A stretch of DNA of 64,000 nucleotides from Nannocystis exedens (GCF_002343915.1 NZ_NETK01000001.1:3978001-4042000); one strand, 5' to 3'. Shown: positions 36,416-46,308, counted from the stretch's first letter. Numbers and translations: made by a program. The notes: a model not told the origin generated them from the letters alone.

Positions 36416-37090
36416 CTACTGCGACCGGGAGGCCGGGGGGGCGCGCAAGATCTCCGCCAGCGCCGCCGACATGTCGCGGGTCGCCGCCAGCGCCGTCTCG
36501 AGCCCGAGCGTCGCCATCGCCCCGGCCACCGCCGGTTGCAGCCCGCAGACGATGCAGCGGGCCCCGAGCAGGCGGGTCGCGCGGGCCAGCGCGACCACGT
36601 GCGCGGCGGTGCGGGCGTCGCTGGTGGCCACGCCGGTGACGTCGAGGATCACGAAGCGGGCGCGGGTCGCGGTCACCTCCGCGAGCGTGCGCGAGGTGAT
36701 CGCCGCGGCGCGCTCCTCGTCGACCGCGCCGACGATCGGCAGCGCCAGCACGCCCGGCCACACGCGCAGGATCGGCGTCGACAATTGCGCCACCAGGTCG
36801 CGCAGGCGGACGATGAGCTGGTGGTTCTCCGCCTCGCTGCGGCGCAGCTTCTCGTTGCCGAGCTCGAGCGCGCGGGCGCGGTCGACCTCGGCGGCGCGGG
36901 CCTGCTCGAGCTCGGCGGTGAGGCGGTCGAGCTCCTCGTTCTTCTGGCGGATCACCTCCATCGCCAGCGCGTGCTGCTGGAAGCTGGCCATCGCCCGCGT
37001 CGCCTTGCGCGCGGTCGCCTCCTTCTCTTGCCGCAGCGCCGCCACCTCGGCGCGCAGGGCCTCGAGCTCGTGCGGCAGTTCCACGCTCAT
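36416..37090 (-). CDS. Coiled-coil STAS-domain protein
   Basis: The 224-residue protein begins with a long coiled coil (about 1-95, LEALRAEVAALRQEKEATAR onward) and ends in a STAS domain with VAQLSTPILRVWPGVLALPIVG and LDVTGVATSDARTAAHV. The STAS domain is related to those of the three PAS-PAS-STAS proteins, but the coiled coil replaces the PAS sensors. The DTGT threonine region is changed to SDARTA. Its ATG overlaps the stop of the FIST gene by 4 bp (ATGA), so the two are translationally coupled. This suggests that the FIST protein supplies the sensory input for this STAS protein. Confidence 0.88.
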   Translation of the reverse strand: MSVELPHELEALRAEVAALRQEKEATARKATRAMASFQQHALAMEVIRQKNEELDRLTAELEQARAAEVDRARALELGNEKLRRSEAENHQLIVRLRDLVAQLSTPILRVWPGVLALPIVGAVDEERAAAITSRTLAEVTATRARFVILDVTGVATSDARTAAHVVALARATRLLGARCIVCGLQPAVAGAMATLGLETALAATRDMSAALAEILRAPPASRSQ

Positions 37091-38262
37091 GACGAGGCGC
37101 GGGGGTTGGAGTCGCCGAACGCCAGCACGGTCAAGGTGGTGTTGATGGCGAAGCCGCAGAACAGCTCGAAGCAGACGTTCATCCCCGCGGGCGTCGGCGC
37201 GGCGGTGAACGCTTGCGACAGCTGCTCGACCACCCCGTGGCTGTGCGCGGTCCACATGCGGCCGCCGCAGTGGAACAGCAGCGCGGCGGTCGGCGACTGG
37301 ACGCGGCGGGGCAGCTCGATGGTGAAGAAGTCGCGGGTCGACTGGACCATGTCGACCCGGCGCATCAGCTCGAGCTCGGCGCCCTCGTCGAGCATGTTGG
37401 CGAACAGGATCGAGCCGTCGGGCAGCGGCTTCCACGGCGAGCGGAGGAAGATCTCGCGGCCGACGCGGATGCCGGTGGGGCGCTCGGAGAAGCCGCGAGG
37501 CAGGCCGAATTCGAGCTCGTCGACGGACACGCCGAGCAGCTCGGCGTAGCGGCGGGCGGCGGGCTGGCCGTCGATCTCGAGCGCGCGGGTGCACGAATCG
37601 TCGACTCTGGTGATTGTCAGCGTCTGCCCCGTCGGCTCGTACCAATGCGAGCGGAGCGCCGCCCACGGCGCGTCGGTGCGGAACAGGGCGATCAGCGCCG
37701 CGTCGGTGGCGACCTCGCCGTCGACGTGGACGTGGGTCTGGGCGACCGACGGGTCGAAGATCGTATTGCTGGCACCGCCGCCGACCAGGACCACGCCCGG
37801 GTTGCGATCGAGCATTCCGATCAGCAGCTCTTCCTTCTTGTAGCGAAAGCCGTCGTCGATCACGAGGCCGACGCAGCGCGCGGTGTCGAGGTCTTCGGGC
37901 GCGGTGCCCAGCTCGGCGCAGGCCTGGGCCATCGCCGCTGCCCCTGCCTCGATCGGCGCCTCGCTGAGGTTCTTGCCGAGCCCGAGGCCGACCTCGAAGT
38001 CGCCCGTGAGGCCGGCGAGGACCACGCTGCCGGTGTGGAGCCCGTCGTGATCGATCTCCCCGGCGGTCGTCGCCCCGACGAGGCGCGTCGTCGCCGGCAG
38101 GCGGGCCCGCACCGCCGCATGGAGCGCGCGCTGGTCTCGATCGCTCGACGCGAACATCACCGCCAGGCGGGGTGGCGCTCCGAGCCCGCCGACCAGCGCT
38201 TCGGCGGCCGTCAGCGGGTCTGCGGCGTGGCTCCGCGCGGTCGTCATCACGATCGATGCCAT
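37087..38262 (-). CDS. FIST-domain sensory protein
   Basis: The 391-residue protein contains FIST-N and FIST-C domains: TRLVGATTAGEI, a Gly-rich VVLVGGGASNTIF, and C-terminally LFHCGGRMW and AFTAAPTPAGMNVCFELFCGFAINTTLTVLAF. FIST domains bind small ligands, probably amino acids, and occur as inputs to signalling proteins. The ATG at 38262 is preceded by GGAGG 6 bp upstream, an unusually strong site for this window; the frame is open to 38430 without support. It is the first gene of a two-gene operon with the coiled-coil STAS protein. Confidence 0.9.
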   Translation of the reverse strand: MASIVMTTARSHAADPLTAAEALVGGLGAPPRLAVMFASSDRDQRALHAAVRARLPATTRLVGATTAGEIDHDGLHTGSVVLAGLTGDFEVGLGLGKNLSEAPIEAGAAAMAQACAELGTAPEDLDTARCVGLVIDDGFRYKKEELLIGMLDRNPGVVLVGGGASNTIFDPSVAQTHVHVDGEVATDAALIALFRTDAPWAALRSHWYEPTGQTLTITRVDDSCTRALEIDGQPAARRYAELLGVSVDELEFGLPRGFSERPTGIRVGREIFLRSPWKPLPDGSILFANMLDEGAELELMRRVDMVQSTRDFFTIELPRRVQSPTAALLFHCGGRMWTAHSHGVVEQLSQAFTAAPTPAGMNVCFELFCGFAINTTLTVLAFGDSNPRASS

Positions 38263-38686
38263 AAACACCTCCGCACGGGCCTTCGCGGCCGCAGCGATGG
38301 AAGCACAGATTTTCAAGTTATGGGCTTTCGTTGCGGACGGGAACGCCTGCAAACGCGGACCATAATCGGGTAAGGAGGCTCTGGGAGGCCTCTGGCGGCC
38401 GTTTGACGCGGCCTCCCCGGAATCACGCATCGTGCGTTATCGCGCGCAAATCATGCTTCTCTCGTTGGGGGCGAGACACCTGCAGGTTTCCCCCTGTCGA
38501 CGTGGGACCCCGCTGCGGGGCCGCCTGGCGGGCCGGGGCGGCCAATCATCGGTCCGTACTACCAGCAATGAGGCGAATGGCGGCACTCCATGTCTGCAAT
38601 CACCGCGCGGTGGGAGCCGGTGTACGTGCATCGACCGGCTGCAGCCGCGTTGCGCGGTCCCGCACATCGCTGGTATATTTCTCGGC
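38263..38686. other. 424-bp divergent intergenic region
   Basis: Lies between the FIST operon (minus) and the hydrolase lipoprotein (plus). An A+T-richer stretch at about 38305-38370 probably holds the FIST promoter, and TGGTATATTT at 38671-38680 is a possible -10 region for the lipoprotein. No gene seen. Confidence 0.4.
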
Positions 38687-40906
38687 ATGCGATGGTCCCC
38701 CCGCCTCGTCGTGCTCCTGTTTCCGTTCGCGTGTGGTTTCGAAGAAGACGGCTCGACCGCCTCGCAGGGCGGCGGAAACGGCGACGGCACCACCACCACC
38801 ACCACCGGCGAGCCGACCACGGGCGCCGACTTACCGCCCGGTTTTTGGCCCGGCGTCGCCTGCGCGCCGCCCGCCGAGGAGCAGGAGTCGGGGCCGAAGA
38901 TCTATTTCGACCTCGACGCCGGCCGGGTCGCGGGCCGCGATTTTTTCCGCCTCCCGTTCCCGCTCGACGCCCGGCGCCGCGGCGGGGGCATCGACCTCAC
39001 GGGTTTCCCGAGTCCGCCGGCCGACCTCGACCCCGCATTCGGCAACGTCGTCGGGCGCTGGTTGTCGCACCTGGGGTCCGACGCGCCGGGCTTCGCCGTC
39101 AACGGCGCGGTCCTCTTTCGCAGCACCCACGGCATCGGCGACCCGCAGGGCATCTCCATCGTCAACATCGACCCCGACCACCCGAACTACGGCAAGAAGC
39201 TCGAGGGCCTGTCGTACAGCGCCAAGAACGGCGACACCAGCGGCAACAATTACATCTGCCGCAACTGGCTCGCGGTCGAGACGATCGACGGCGTCCCGCT
39301 CGAGCCGGGCACCACCTACGCCGTGCTGATCACCGACAGTTTGCGCACCGTCGACGGCGACCGGTTCAGCCCCGACGCTGACTTTTCGGCCATGCTCTTA
39401 GGGACAGCCCCGACGGACGCCCGGCGCAAGGCCGCGTGGGACACCTTCGCGCCGCTGCGGCAGTTCCTCGCCAGCCCCGAGAACGGCGCCGGCGTCGACG
39501 TGCAGGCGAGCGAGCTCGTGGGCGGCGCCGTCTTCACCACCGCCGCCAACACCGACGTCCTCGCCGGTGCGCGCGCGGCCGTGCGGGCCGCCCCGCTCCA
39601 CGTCTCCGACCTGCACCTGTGCCAGGCGGCCGGGCCCGGGCCGTGCTCCGGGTTCGCCGGCCTCACCGCCGACGAGCGGGCCGAGCGCGAGTGCGGCGCG
39701 CCCTCGCCGGACTACCTCGAGGTGCAGGGCCGCGTGCGCCTGCCGATCTTCCAGGAGGGCATCCCGCCGTACGCCGACATCGGCGGCCGCATTGACGTCG
39801 AGGGCGGCCTGCCGGTCCAGCGCAGCAGCTTCGACGCCTGCTTCAGCCTCACCCTGCCGGCCGGGCCGCCGCCGGCCGAGGGCTGGCCGGCGGTCGTCTA
39901 CGCCCACGGCACCGGCGGCGGCTTCCGCAGCCCGCTGATCGACGGCACCGCCCGCGCGCTGGCCGGGCGCGGCCTGGCGACGATCGCCCTCGAGGGCGTG
40001 ATGCACGGCGAGCGCCGCAACGACAGCGACGACGACGGCGAGGTCGACGGCCTCGACGTCGATCAATTGGTGTTCAACGTCTACAACCCCGAGTCCGCGC
40101 GCGACACGATCGTGCAGGGGGCGATCGATCAATTCACCGCGGTCCGCCTTGCCGAAGAATGGCAGGACACGACCTTGCTCGCCGGCCAGGTGCTGCAATT
40201 CGACGCGAACGCGCTGTTCTTCATGGGCCACAGCCAGGGCGCCAACTCGGGCGCGCTGTTCCTGCCGTTCGAGCCGCTGGTCCGCGCCGCGGTGCTGAGC
40301 GGCGGCGGGGCCAAGCTGCCGCGCGCGCTGCTCGGCAAGGAGGAGCCCAGGGTCGAAAACCCGGCCGGCGGCGATTGGCTCGCCCCGCGTGAATTGCTGC
40401 AGCTCGCGTTCCAGGAGCGCCCGGATCGCCCGCTCGACACGCCGCACCCGATGCTCGTCCTGCTCAACACCTTCGTCAATCGCTCCGACGCCGACAACAC
40501 CGCGCCCCTCATTCGTCGCCGCCCGCTCGACGGCGTCCCGGCCAAGCACGTCTTGAATTACATCGGCCACGTCGACCGCTACACCCCGCTGCGCGCCGCC
40601 GGCAACCTCGCCATCGGCCTCGGCGCGCCGATCGCCGGCCAGAACCTGTTCCAGCCGCCCTGTGATGATTACACCGACGAGAACGAGCGCGTCGCCTGCG
40701 GCTGGACGTCCGGCCAATGGCTGCCCGAGGTCGCGCTCCCGGTCACCGGCAACGCCGGCGGCGGCAAGTTCACCGTCGTCACCCGCATGCTGCCCGCGCC
40801 CGCAGACAAGGACGGCCACTACGTCGCCTTCGAGCCGGCCGAGATGACCCGAATCGCCGAATTCTTCGCCTCCGCCCTCGTCGACGGGGTGCCGACGGTG
40901 AAGTGA
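38687..40906 (+). CDS. Alpha/beta-hydrolase lipoprotein
   Basis: The 739-residue precursor has lipobox LFPFAC (Cys16) and a short Thr/Gly stalk (GTTTTTTGEPTT). A large N-terminal beta-rich domain (about 50-370) follows, then an alpha/beta-hydrolase domain: AVVYAHGTGGGF (oxyanion region), FFMGHSQGANSG with nucleophile Ser516, and a late histidine in a GHVDRYTPL or DGHYVAF segment. It resembles the large bacterial secreted lipases/esterases related to the Pla-1/cef family. It would act at the cell surface or periplasm on an ester substrate. I chose the ATG at 38687 because the signal peptide begins there; the upstream frame is non-coding in character. Confidence 0.85.
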   Translation: MRWSPRLVVLLFPFACGFEEDGSTASQGGGNGDGTTTTTTGEPTTGADLPPGFWPGVACAPPAEEQESGPKIYFDLDAGRVAGRDFFRLPFPLDARRRGGGIDLTGFPSPPADLDPAFGNVVGRWLSHLGSDAPGFAVNGAVLFRSTHGIGDPQGISIVNIDPDHPNYGKKLEGLSYSAKNGDTSGNNYICRNWLAVETIDGVPLEPGTTYAVLITDSLRTVDGDRFSPDADFSAMLLGTAPTDARRKAAWDTFAPLRQFLASPENGAGVDVQASELVGGAVFTTAANTDVLAGARAAVRAAPLHVSDLHLCQAAGPGPCSGFAGLTADERAERECGAPSPDYLEVQGRVRLPIFQEGIPPYADIGGRIDVEGGLPVQRSSFDACFSLTLPAGPPPAEGWPAVVYAHGTGGGFRSPLIDGTARALAGRGLATIALEGVMHGERRNDSDDDGEVDGLDVDQLVFNVYNPESARDTIVQGAIDQFTAVRLAEEWQDTTLLAGQVLQFDANALFFMGHSQGANSGALFLPFEPLVRAAVLSGGGAKLPRALLGKEEPRVENPAGGDWLAPRELLQLAFQERPDRPLDTPHPMLVLLNTFVNRSDADNTAPLIRRRPLDGVPAKHVLNYIGHVDRYTPLRAAGNLAIGLGAPIAGQNLFQPPCDDYTDENERVACGWTSGQWLPEVALPVTGNAGGGKFTVVTRMLPAPADKDGHYVAFEPAEMTRIAEFFASALVDGVPTVK

Positions 40907-40937
40907 GCGAATCCGCGCGGTCCCAGGCCCGCCATCG

Positions 40938-40979
40938 TTAGCTTTTATATTTTTACGAGAGAATTTTGTGATATTCTCG
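40938..40979 (+). promoter_or_regulatory. A+T-rich promoter-like pocket before a lipoprotein gene
   Basis: TTAGCTTTTATATTTTTACG and ATTTTGTGATATTC form the most A+T-rich stretch in the neighbourhood, ending 6 bp before the ATG at 40985. A weak CGAGA/TCTCG inverted pair (40956-40960 with 40975-40979) spans it. Likely promoter and 5' leader; the exact boxes cannot be fixed. Confidence 0.35.
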
Positions 40980-40984
40980 GCGGC

Positions 40985-41995
40985 ATGGCTTCCTCGCCTC
41001 GCCGCCGAGTCGTCTGGTTCTCCCTCGCGTGCGCCCTCGCCTGCGGCCCCAAGCCGGGCGCCGAGACGACCGACACCACCGATTCACCGGCCACGACCGG
41101 GCCGGGCACGACTGGTTCCGCGAGCACGGCCGGCGATACTACGCTGCTCGAGACCACCTCGACGACCAGCGGCAATCCGACCACCGCCAGTTCCACCGCG
41201 CCGAATCCCACCACCGCGAATCCCACCACCACGAGCGACAGCGGCGAGACCACCGACACCACGGGCACGTCGTTCATCATTGTCCCCGACGTCGGCGGCG
41301 ACGTGTGTCCCGGCGTCGCCGCCAGCTTCTGCGACCCGTGGTCGCAAGAAACCTGCGGCCGCGACGAGAAATGTGCCCCCTCGGGCGGCGGCTGCGACGT
41401 CTTCATCCACACCATCTGCGACGATCTCCCTCCCCAGCCGGTGCCGATCGGCGGCGCCTGCACCTCCGAGGTCGGTCCGCTGAGCGGCCGCAACGACTGT
41501 GAGCGCGGCGCCACCTGCTGGTTCATCGACCCCGACACCCTGCTCGGCACCTGCGTCGGCCTGTGCCACGGCTCGCACGAAGCCCCCGATTGCGCGCACG
41601 TCCCCGGCACCGCCTGCGTGTTCGTCCATGACGAACCCTTCTCCGCCCCGCTGTGCCTGCCGACCTGCGACCCCTTCGAGCCGACCTGTCCCGAAAAACA
41701 TCACTGCCACCCGACCTGGGCCGCCCCGGAAGTGTTCGCCTGCACCCCCGACGCCCTCCCGCCGCTCGGCGCCGCCTTCGAGCCTTGCGCCAAGACCGAC
41801 TGCGCCGCCGGCCTGCTGTGCAGCGAGCCGGAGACCGCCGCCATCGAGTGCGCCCCCGGCTTCAATTGCTGCACCCCGCTGTGCGACCTCGACACCCCCG
41901 ACTGCCCCGGCGCCGGCCAGGTCTGCCTCCCCTATTACGAAATGGGCCAGGCCCCCGCCGGCCTCGAGGACCTCGGCCGCTGCGCCCTGCCGTGA
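40985..41995 (+). CDS. Thr-stalk Cys-rich lipoprotein
   Basis: The 336-residue precursor has a signal peptide with LACALAC (Cys20 likely lipidated) and a Thr/Ser/Asn stalk of about 70 residues. A Cys-rich globular region (about 105-336) follows with regularly spaced short loops such as CDPWSQETCGRDEKC, CLPTCDPFEPTCPEKHHC and CAPGFNCCTPLC. The loops resemble the EGF-like or disulfide-knot repeats found in other secreted proteins of this region. It would be surface-exposed. No enzyme motif is seen. Confidence 0.78.
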   Translation: MASSPRRRVVWFSLACALACGPKPGAETTDTTDSPATTGPGTTGSASTAGDTTLLETTSTTSGNPTTASSTAPNPTTANPTTTSDSGETTDTTGTSFIIVPDVGGDVCPGVAASFCDPWSQETCGRDEKCAPSGGGCDVFIHTICDDLPPQPVPIGGACTSEVGPLSGRNDCERGATCWFIDPDTLLGTCVGLCHGSHEAPDCAHVPGTACVFVHDEPFSAPLCLPTCDPFEPTCPEKHHCHPTWAAPEVFACTPDALPPLGAAFEPCAKTDCAAGLLCSEPETAAIECAPGFNCCTPLCDLDTPDCPGAGQVCLPYYEMGQAPAGLEDLGRCALP

Positions 41996-42216
41996 TCGCA
42001 GCCGCGAGCGTACGGCGGCCTCGCCGGGCCACCCTTTCACCCGGCGTGGCGATCGAGCAATGTCTGCCGATGCTCGCCGACTCGTCCAGTTCAATCGCGC
42101 CCCGCGCGAAGCGGCGCGCCCGCGGGGGGATGTACCCGTCCGCGATCGCGAGCCTGCGCGTCGTGGCCGAGCGCGCCGGCTCGCGGGCCGGGCGGCGGTC
42201 GTGATACGACGCCAGG

Positions 42217-44109
42217 ATGCTTCGCCTCCGCCGTTACGCCCTCCTCGCATTGCCGCTCGCTGCCGCCTGTAATGACGGCAGCGGTTCGACCGCGGCCGTG
42301 ACCGACACGGCTCCGACGACCGTCCCGATCACCACGGACACCGCCGGGACCACCGACACGACCGGCACCGCCACCACCGACCCGCCGACGGGCACCACCG
42401 CGGGCACCGGCACCGACAGCGGCACCGACACGGCAGGCCCCACCACGGATACGCCGCCCACCGGCACCGACACGACCGGCACCGTCACCACCGAGAACGT
42501 CAGCGTCTCGACGACCGCCGGCACCGACAGCACCACCGGCGATCCGCCGGTCTGTCCCGAAGACCAGATCGTCTGCGACGGCAACACCGCCCAGGTGTGC
42601 GACGGCATGGGCGGCTTCAAGAGCGAGGAGGCCTGTCCGACCCTGTGCGCCCCCGACCTCGGGTGCGTCGAGTGCATCCCCGGCGAGAGCGAGTGTCAGG
42701 GCGACGACGTCGCCACCTGCAACGACGCCGGCACCGGCTTCGACATCACCGAGAGCTGCGACCCGCTGCAGGGCCTGTCGTGCGACGCCAATTCCGGCGC
42801 CTGCGCCGGCGCCTGCGCCGGCCTCGGCCTGTCGTACATCGGCTGCGACTACTACCCCACCGTCACCAAGCAGTACGACCTCTACAACACCGCGCCGAAG
42901 GACGTGTTCGCGGTCGCGGTCGCCAACACCTCCGCGCAGATGGTGAACATCACCGTCACCCGCGGCGGCAACATGGTCGCCTCCAGCAGCGTCGCGCCCA
43001 ACGCGGTGCAGCTCCTCGAGCTGCCGTGGGTCAACGAGCTGACGAAGGGCGACGGTCCGAGCGCGCTCGTCGTCGACGGCGCCTACCGCCTGCGCACCAC
43101 CGGCCCGGTCACCGTCTACCAGTACAACCCGCTCAAGGCGACCACCACCAACGACGCCTCGCTGCTGCTCCCCGTCAACACCTGGACCGGCAACTACCTG
43201 GTCGCCGCGCGCGGCCAGTGGACCGGCATCCCCGGCTTTTACGCCGTCACCGCCCGCCAGGACAACACCACCGTCACGCTGACCCCCTCGGCCACCGGCA
43301 AGATCATCGCTGCCGGCGGCGGCGTCGCGGCCGACGGCACCGGCGTCGTCGTGCTCAACGAGAGCGACGTCCTGCAGGTCGTCGCCACCGCCAGCGATCC
43401 CACCGGCACGATCGTCAACGCCGATAAGCCGGTCCAGGTCATCGGCGGCCACAAGTGCACCAACGTGCCCGACAACGTCGCCGCCTGCGATCACCTCGAG
43501 GAGTCGATGTTCCCGATCGAGACTCTCGCCAAGGAGTACGTGGTCGTCCCGCCGGTGCAGGTCCCCAACGACCAGCTCGACAAGGCGCAGATGGTGCGGA
43601 TCATCGCCAGCGAGCCCGGCACCACCCTCACCTTCAACCCCGACCAGCCGGTCAACAAGACCCTCGCCAACGCCGGCGACTTCATCGAGATCCCCACCAC
43701 CACCGCCAAGTTCGTCGTCTCGGCCGACAAGAAGATCCTCGTCGCCCAGTACATGGTCGGCCAGACCGGCGGCTACGGCACCAGCGACCCGTCGATGCTG
43801 CTGGCCGTCAACCCGCTGCAGTGGCGCAAGGACTACCTGTTCCACGCGCCGACCAACTGGGTCGCCAACTACGTCGACCTCATCGCCAAGACCGGCGCCG
43901 CCGTCAAGGTCGACAACGTCGACGTCGCCACCTGGGCCCCGATCGGCAACACCGGCTACGCCGTCGCCCACGTCAAGCTCAGCAACGCCGGCGACGGCAA
44001 CCACCGCGTCACCGCCGACCAGGGCGTCAGCGTCGCCGTCGGCGGGGTCATGAGCGCCGGCAGCTACTGGTACCCCGGCGGCCTCGACCTCGACCTCATC
44101 CCGCAGTGA
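42217..44109 (+). CDS. IgGFc-binding-type Thr-stalk lipoprotein, copy 1
   Basis: The 630-residue precursor has lipobox PLAAAC (Cys18), a Thr-rich stalk to about residue 108, then a Cys-rich module (CPEDQIVCDGNTAQVCDG...CAGLGLSYIGCDYYPT, about 110-215). A beta-rich domain of about 400 residues follows, with VYQYNPL, SADKKILVAQYMVGQ and SYWYPGGLDLDLIPQ at the very end. The large domain matches the IgGFc_binding N-terminal family (IgG-Fc-binding protein, FCGBP-like) found in myxobacterial surface proteins. A close paralogue follows 244 bp downstream, including a matching signal peptide. Confidence 0.85.
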   Translation: MLRLRRYALLALPLAAACNDGSGSTAAVTDTAPTTVPITTDTAGTTDTTGTATTDPPTGTTAGTGTDSGTDTAGPTTDTPPTGTDTTGTVTTENVSVSTTAGTDSTTGDPPVCPEDQIVCDGNTAQVCDGMGGFKSEEACPTLCAPDLGCVECIPGESECQGDDVATCNDAGTGFDITESCDPLQGLSCDANSGACAGACAGLGLSYIGCDYYPTVTKQYDLYNTAPKDVFAVAVANTSAQMVNITVTRGGNMVASSSVAPNAVQLLELPWVNELTKGDGPSALVVDGAYRLRTTGPVTVYQYNPLKATTTNDASLLLPVNTWTGNYLVAARGQWTGIPGFYAVTARQDNTTVTLTPSATGKIIAAGGGVAADGTGVVVLNESDVLQVVATASDPTGTIVNADKPVQVIGGHKCTNVPDNVAACDHLEESMFPIETLAKEYVVVPPVQVPNDQLDKAQMVRIIASEPGTTLTFNPDQPVNKTLANAGDFIEIPTTTAKFVVSADKKILVAQYMVGQTGGYGTSDPSMLLAVNPLQWRKDYLFHAPTNWVANYVDLIAKTGAAVKVDNVDVATWAPIGNTGYAVAHVKLSNAGDGNHRVTADQGVSVAVGGVMSAGSYWYPGGLDLDLIPQ

Positions 44110-44127
44110 GCGAGTGCCATCATTGCG

Positions 44128-44145
44128 CGCCGTCGTTCGACGGCG
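44128..44145 (+). terminator. Hairpin after IgGFc-binding copy 1
   Basis: CGCCGTCG and CGACGGCG pair perfectly around TT (44128-44145), 18 bp after the stop codon. Stem of 8 bp, no T-run. Probable termination signal of the upstream copy. Confidence 0.45.
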
Positions 44146-44353
44146 GCCCGCGAATCATCGCACCGGCGGCGCCCCCTTTTATGGGCGCCTTCGAGCCACG
44201 AGCAGTTCACCTCGTCCACATCGCGTGACCGTCCGCGTCTGCATGCGCACGCGCGCTCTCTCGGCCGCGCTCGCAATCGAATGAATGGCGGCCGCTGGCG
44301 CGCGCGTGCGAGCCTGCGTGCCCGGCCATTCACCCTCATGGTATGACGCGCGG

Positions 44354-46297
44354 ATGCTTCGCCTCCGCCGATACGCCCTGCTCGCCTTGCCCCTCGCTGT
44401 CGCTTGCAGCGACGACGGCACCCCCGTCGCGTCCGCCACCATCTCCACCACCGCCGCGGACACCACCGCCGGTCCGACCACGGACACCGCCGGTCCGACG
44501 ACCGACACGCCGACCACCGGCACGCCGACCACCGACAACGGCAGCGAGTCGGCCACCGGCACCAGCGCCGCCACCACCGACGGCACCACCGACGGCACCA
44601 CCGTCGGGCCGCAGACCACCACCACCGACGCGACCACCACCACCACCGACGGCACCACCACCACCGGCAACGTGTCGGCCAGCGAGACCACCGACTCGAC
44701 GACGAGCACCACCGGCAACCCTGCCTGTCCCGAGGACCAGATCGTCTGCGACGGCAACACCGCCCAGGTGTGCGACGGTCAGGGCGGCTTCAAGAGCGAG
44801 GAGGAGTGTCCGGTCGCCTGCGTCCCGGGCATCGGCTGCACCGAGTGCGTCCCGGGCGACACCCAGTGCGTCGGCAACGACGTCCAGAAGTGCAGCGAAG
44901 GCGGCGCCTGGGAGGCCTTCGAGACCTGCGACGGCCTGCAGGGCCTCGCGTGCGACCCCAACGCCGGCGCCTGCCTCGGCGCCTGCGCCGGCCTCGGCCT
45001 GTCGTACATCGGCTGCGACTACTACCCCACCGTCCTGCAGCAGCACGACAGCTACATCAGCGGGCCCACCAACGAGTACGCCGTCGCGGTCGCCAACACC
45101 TCCGACCAGGCGGCCCAGGTCACCGTCACCCGCGGCGCCAACCAGATCACCCAGGTCATGGTCGCGCCGATGAGCGTCCAGTTGATCGTGCTGCCGTGGG
45201 TGACCCAGCTCGCGCAGGGCCAGGGCCCCTCGGTGCTCGTCACCGACGGCGCCTACCGCCTGCGCAGCACCCGGCCGGTCACCGTTTACCAGTACAACCC
45301 GCTCAAGGCGACCACCACCAACGACGCCTCGCTGCTGCTCCCCGTCAACACCTGGACCGGCAACTACCTGGTCGCCGCCTGGCCGACCTGGACCTTCGTC
45401 CAGAACCTCAACTACCCCGGCTTCTACGCCGTGGTCGCCAACCAGGACAACACCAAGGTCACGCTCACGCCCTCGGCCACCGGCAAGGTCGTCCAGGCCG
45501 GCGGCGGCGTCGCGGCCGACGGCAGCGGCGTCGTCACCCTCAACGCCGACGATGTCCTTCAGGTCATGTCGGGCCCCGGCGGCGACCTGACCGGCACGAT
45601 CATCAGCGCCGACAAGCCGGTGCAGGTGTTCGGCGGCCAAGAGTGCACCAATGTCCCGCTCAACGTCACCGCCTGCGATCACCTCGAGGAGTCGATGTTC
45701 CCGATCGAGACCCTGGCCAAGGAGTACGTGGTCGTCCCGCCGGTGCAGGTCCCGAACGACCAGCTCGACAAGGCCCAGATCGTGCGCGTGATCGCCAGCG
45801 AGCCCAACACGACGCTGACGTTCAACCCCGATCAGCCGGTCAACAAGGTCCTGGTCAACGCCGGCGACTTCGTCGAGATCCCGACCACCACCGCCAAGTT
45901 CGTCGTCACCGCCGACAAGAAGATCCTCGTGTCGCAGTACATGGTCGGCCAGGACGGCGGCTACGGCACCAGCGACCCGGCCATGCTCCTGGCCGTCAAC
46001 CCGCTGCAGTGGCGCAAGAACTACCTGTTCCACGCCCAGCCGAGCTGGACCGCCAACTACGTCGACGTGCTCGCGCCCAAGAACGCCAGCGTCACCGTCG
46101 ACGGGGTCGCCGTCGCCAACTGGCAGGCCGTCGGCGCCACCAACTACCAGGTCGCCCACATCAAGCTGAACAACAACGGCACCGGCAACCACACCGTCGT
46201 CGGCGACGTCGGCGTGGGCATCGGCGTCTACGGCGTGCAGAGCTACGGCAGCTACTGGTACCCCGGCGGCCTCGACCTCGACGTCCTTCCGCAGTGA
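44354..46297 (+). CDS. IgGFc-binding-type Thr-stalk lipoprotein, copy 2
   Basis: A 647-residue paralogue of the gene just upstream: the same signal peptide MLRLRRYALLALPLA, lipobox Cys18, a Thr-rich stalk, the Cys-rich module (CPEDQIVCDGNTAQVCDG, CAGLGLSYIGCDYYPT) and the IgGFc-binding-type domain ending SYWYPGGLDLDVLPQ. Long stretches such as TNDASLLLPVNTWTGNYLVA are identical between copies, while the stalks differ in length and sequence. The frame is open 23 codons upstream of 44354, but the signal peptide alignment fixes this start. Probably a recent tandem duplication of a surface protein. Confidence 0.85.
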   Translation: MLRLRRYALLALPLAVACSDDGTPVASATISTTAADTTAGPTTDTAGPTTDTPTTGTPTTDNGSESATGTSAATTDGTTDGTTVGPQTTTTDATTTTTDGTTTTGNVSASETTDSTTSTTGNPACPEDQIVCDGNTAQVCDGQGGFKSEEECPVACVPGIGCTECVPGDTQCVGNDVQKCSEGGAWEAFETCDGLQGLACDPNAGACLGACAGLGLSYIGCDYYPTVLQQHDSYISGPTNEYAVAVANTSDQAAQVTVTRGANQITQVMVAPMSVQLIVLPWVTQLAQGQGPSVLVTDGAYRLRSTRPVTVYQYNPLKATTTNDASLLLPVNTWTGNYLVAAWPTWTFVQNLNYPGFYAVVANQDNTKVTLTPSATGKVVQAGGGVAADGSGVVTLNADDVLQVMSGPGGDLTGTIISADKPVQVFGGQECTNVPLNVTACDHLEESMFPIETLAKEYVVVPPVQVPNDQLDKAQIVRVIASEPNTTLTFNPDQPVNKVLVNAGDFVEIPTTTAKFVVTADKKILVSQYMVGQDGGYGTSDPAMLLAVNPLQWRKNYLFHAQPSWTANYVDVLAPKNASVTVDGVAVANWQAVGATNYQVAHIKLNNNGTGNHTVVGDVGVGIGVYGVQSYGSYWYPGGLDLDVLPQ

Positions 46298-46308
46298 GCG
46301 AGGTGATT

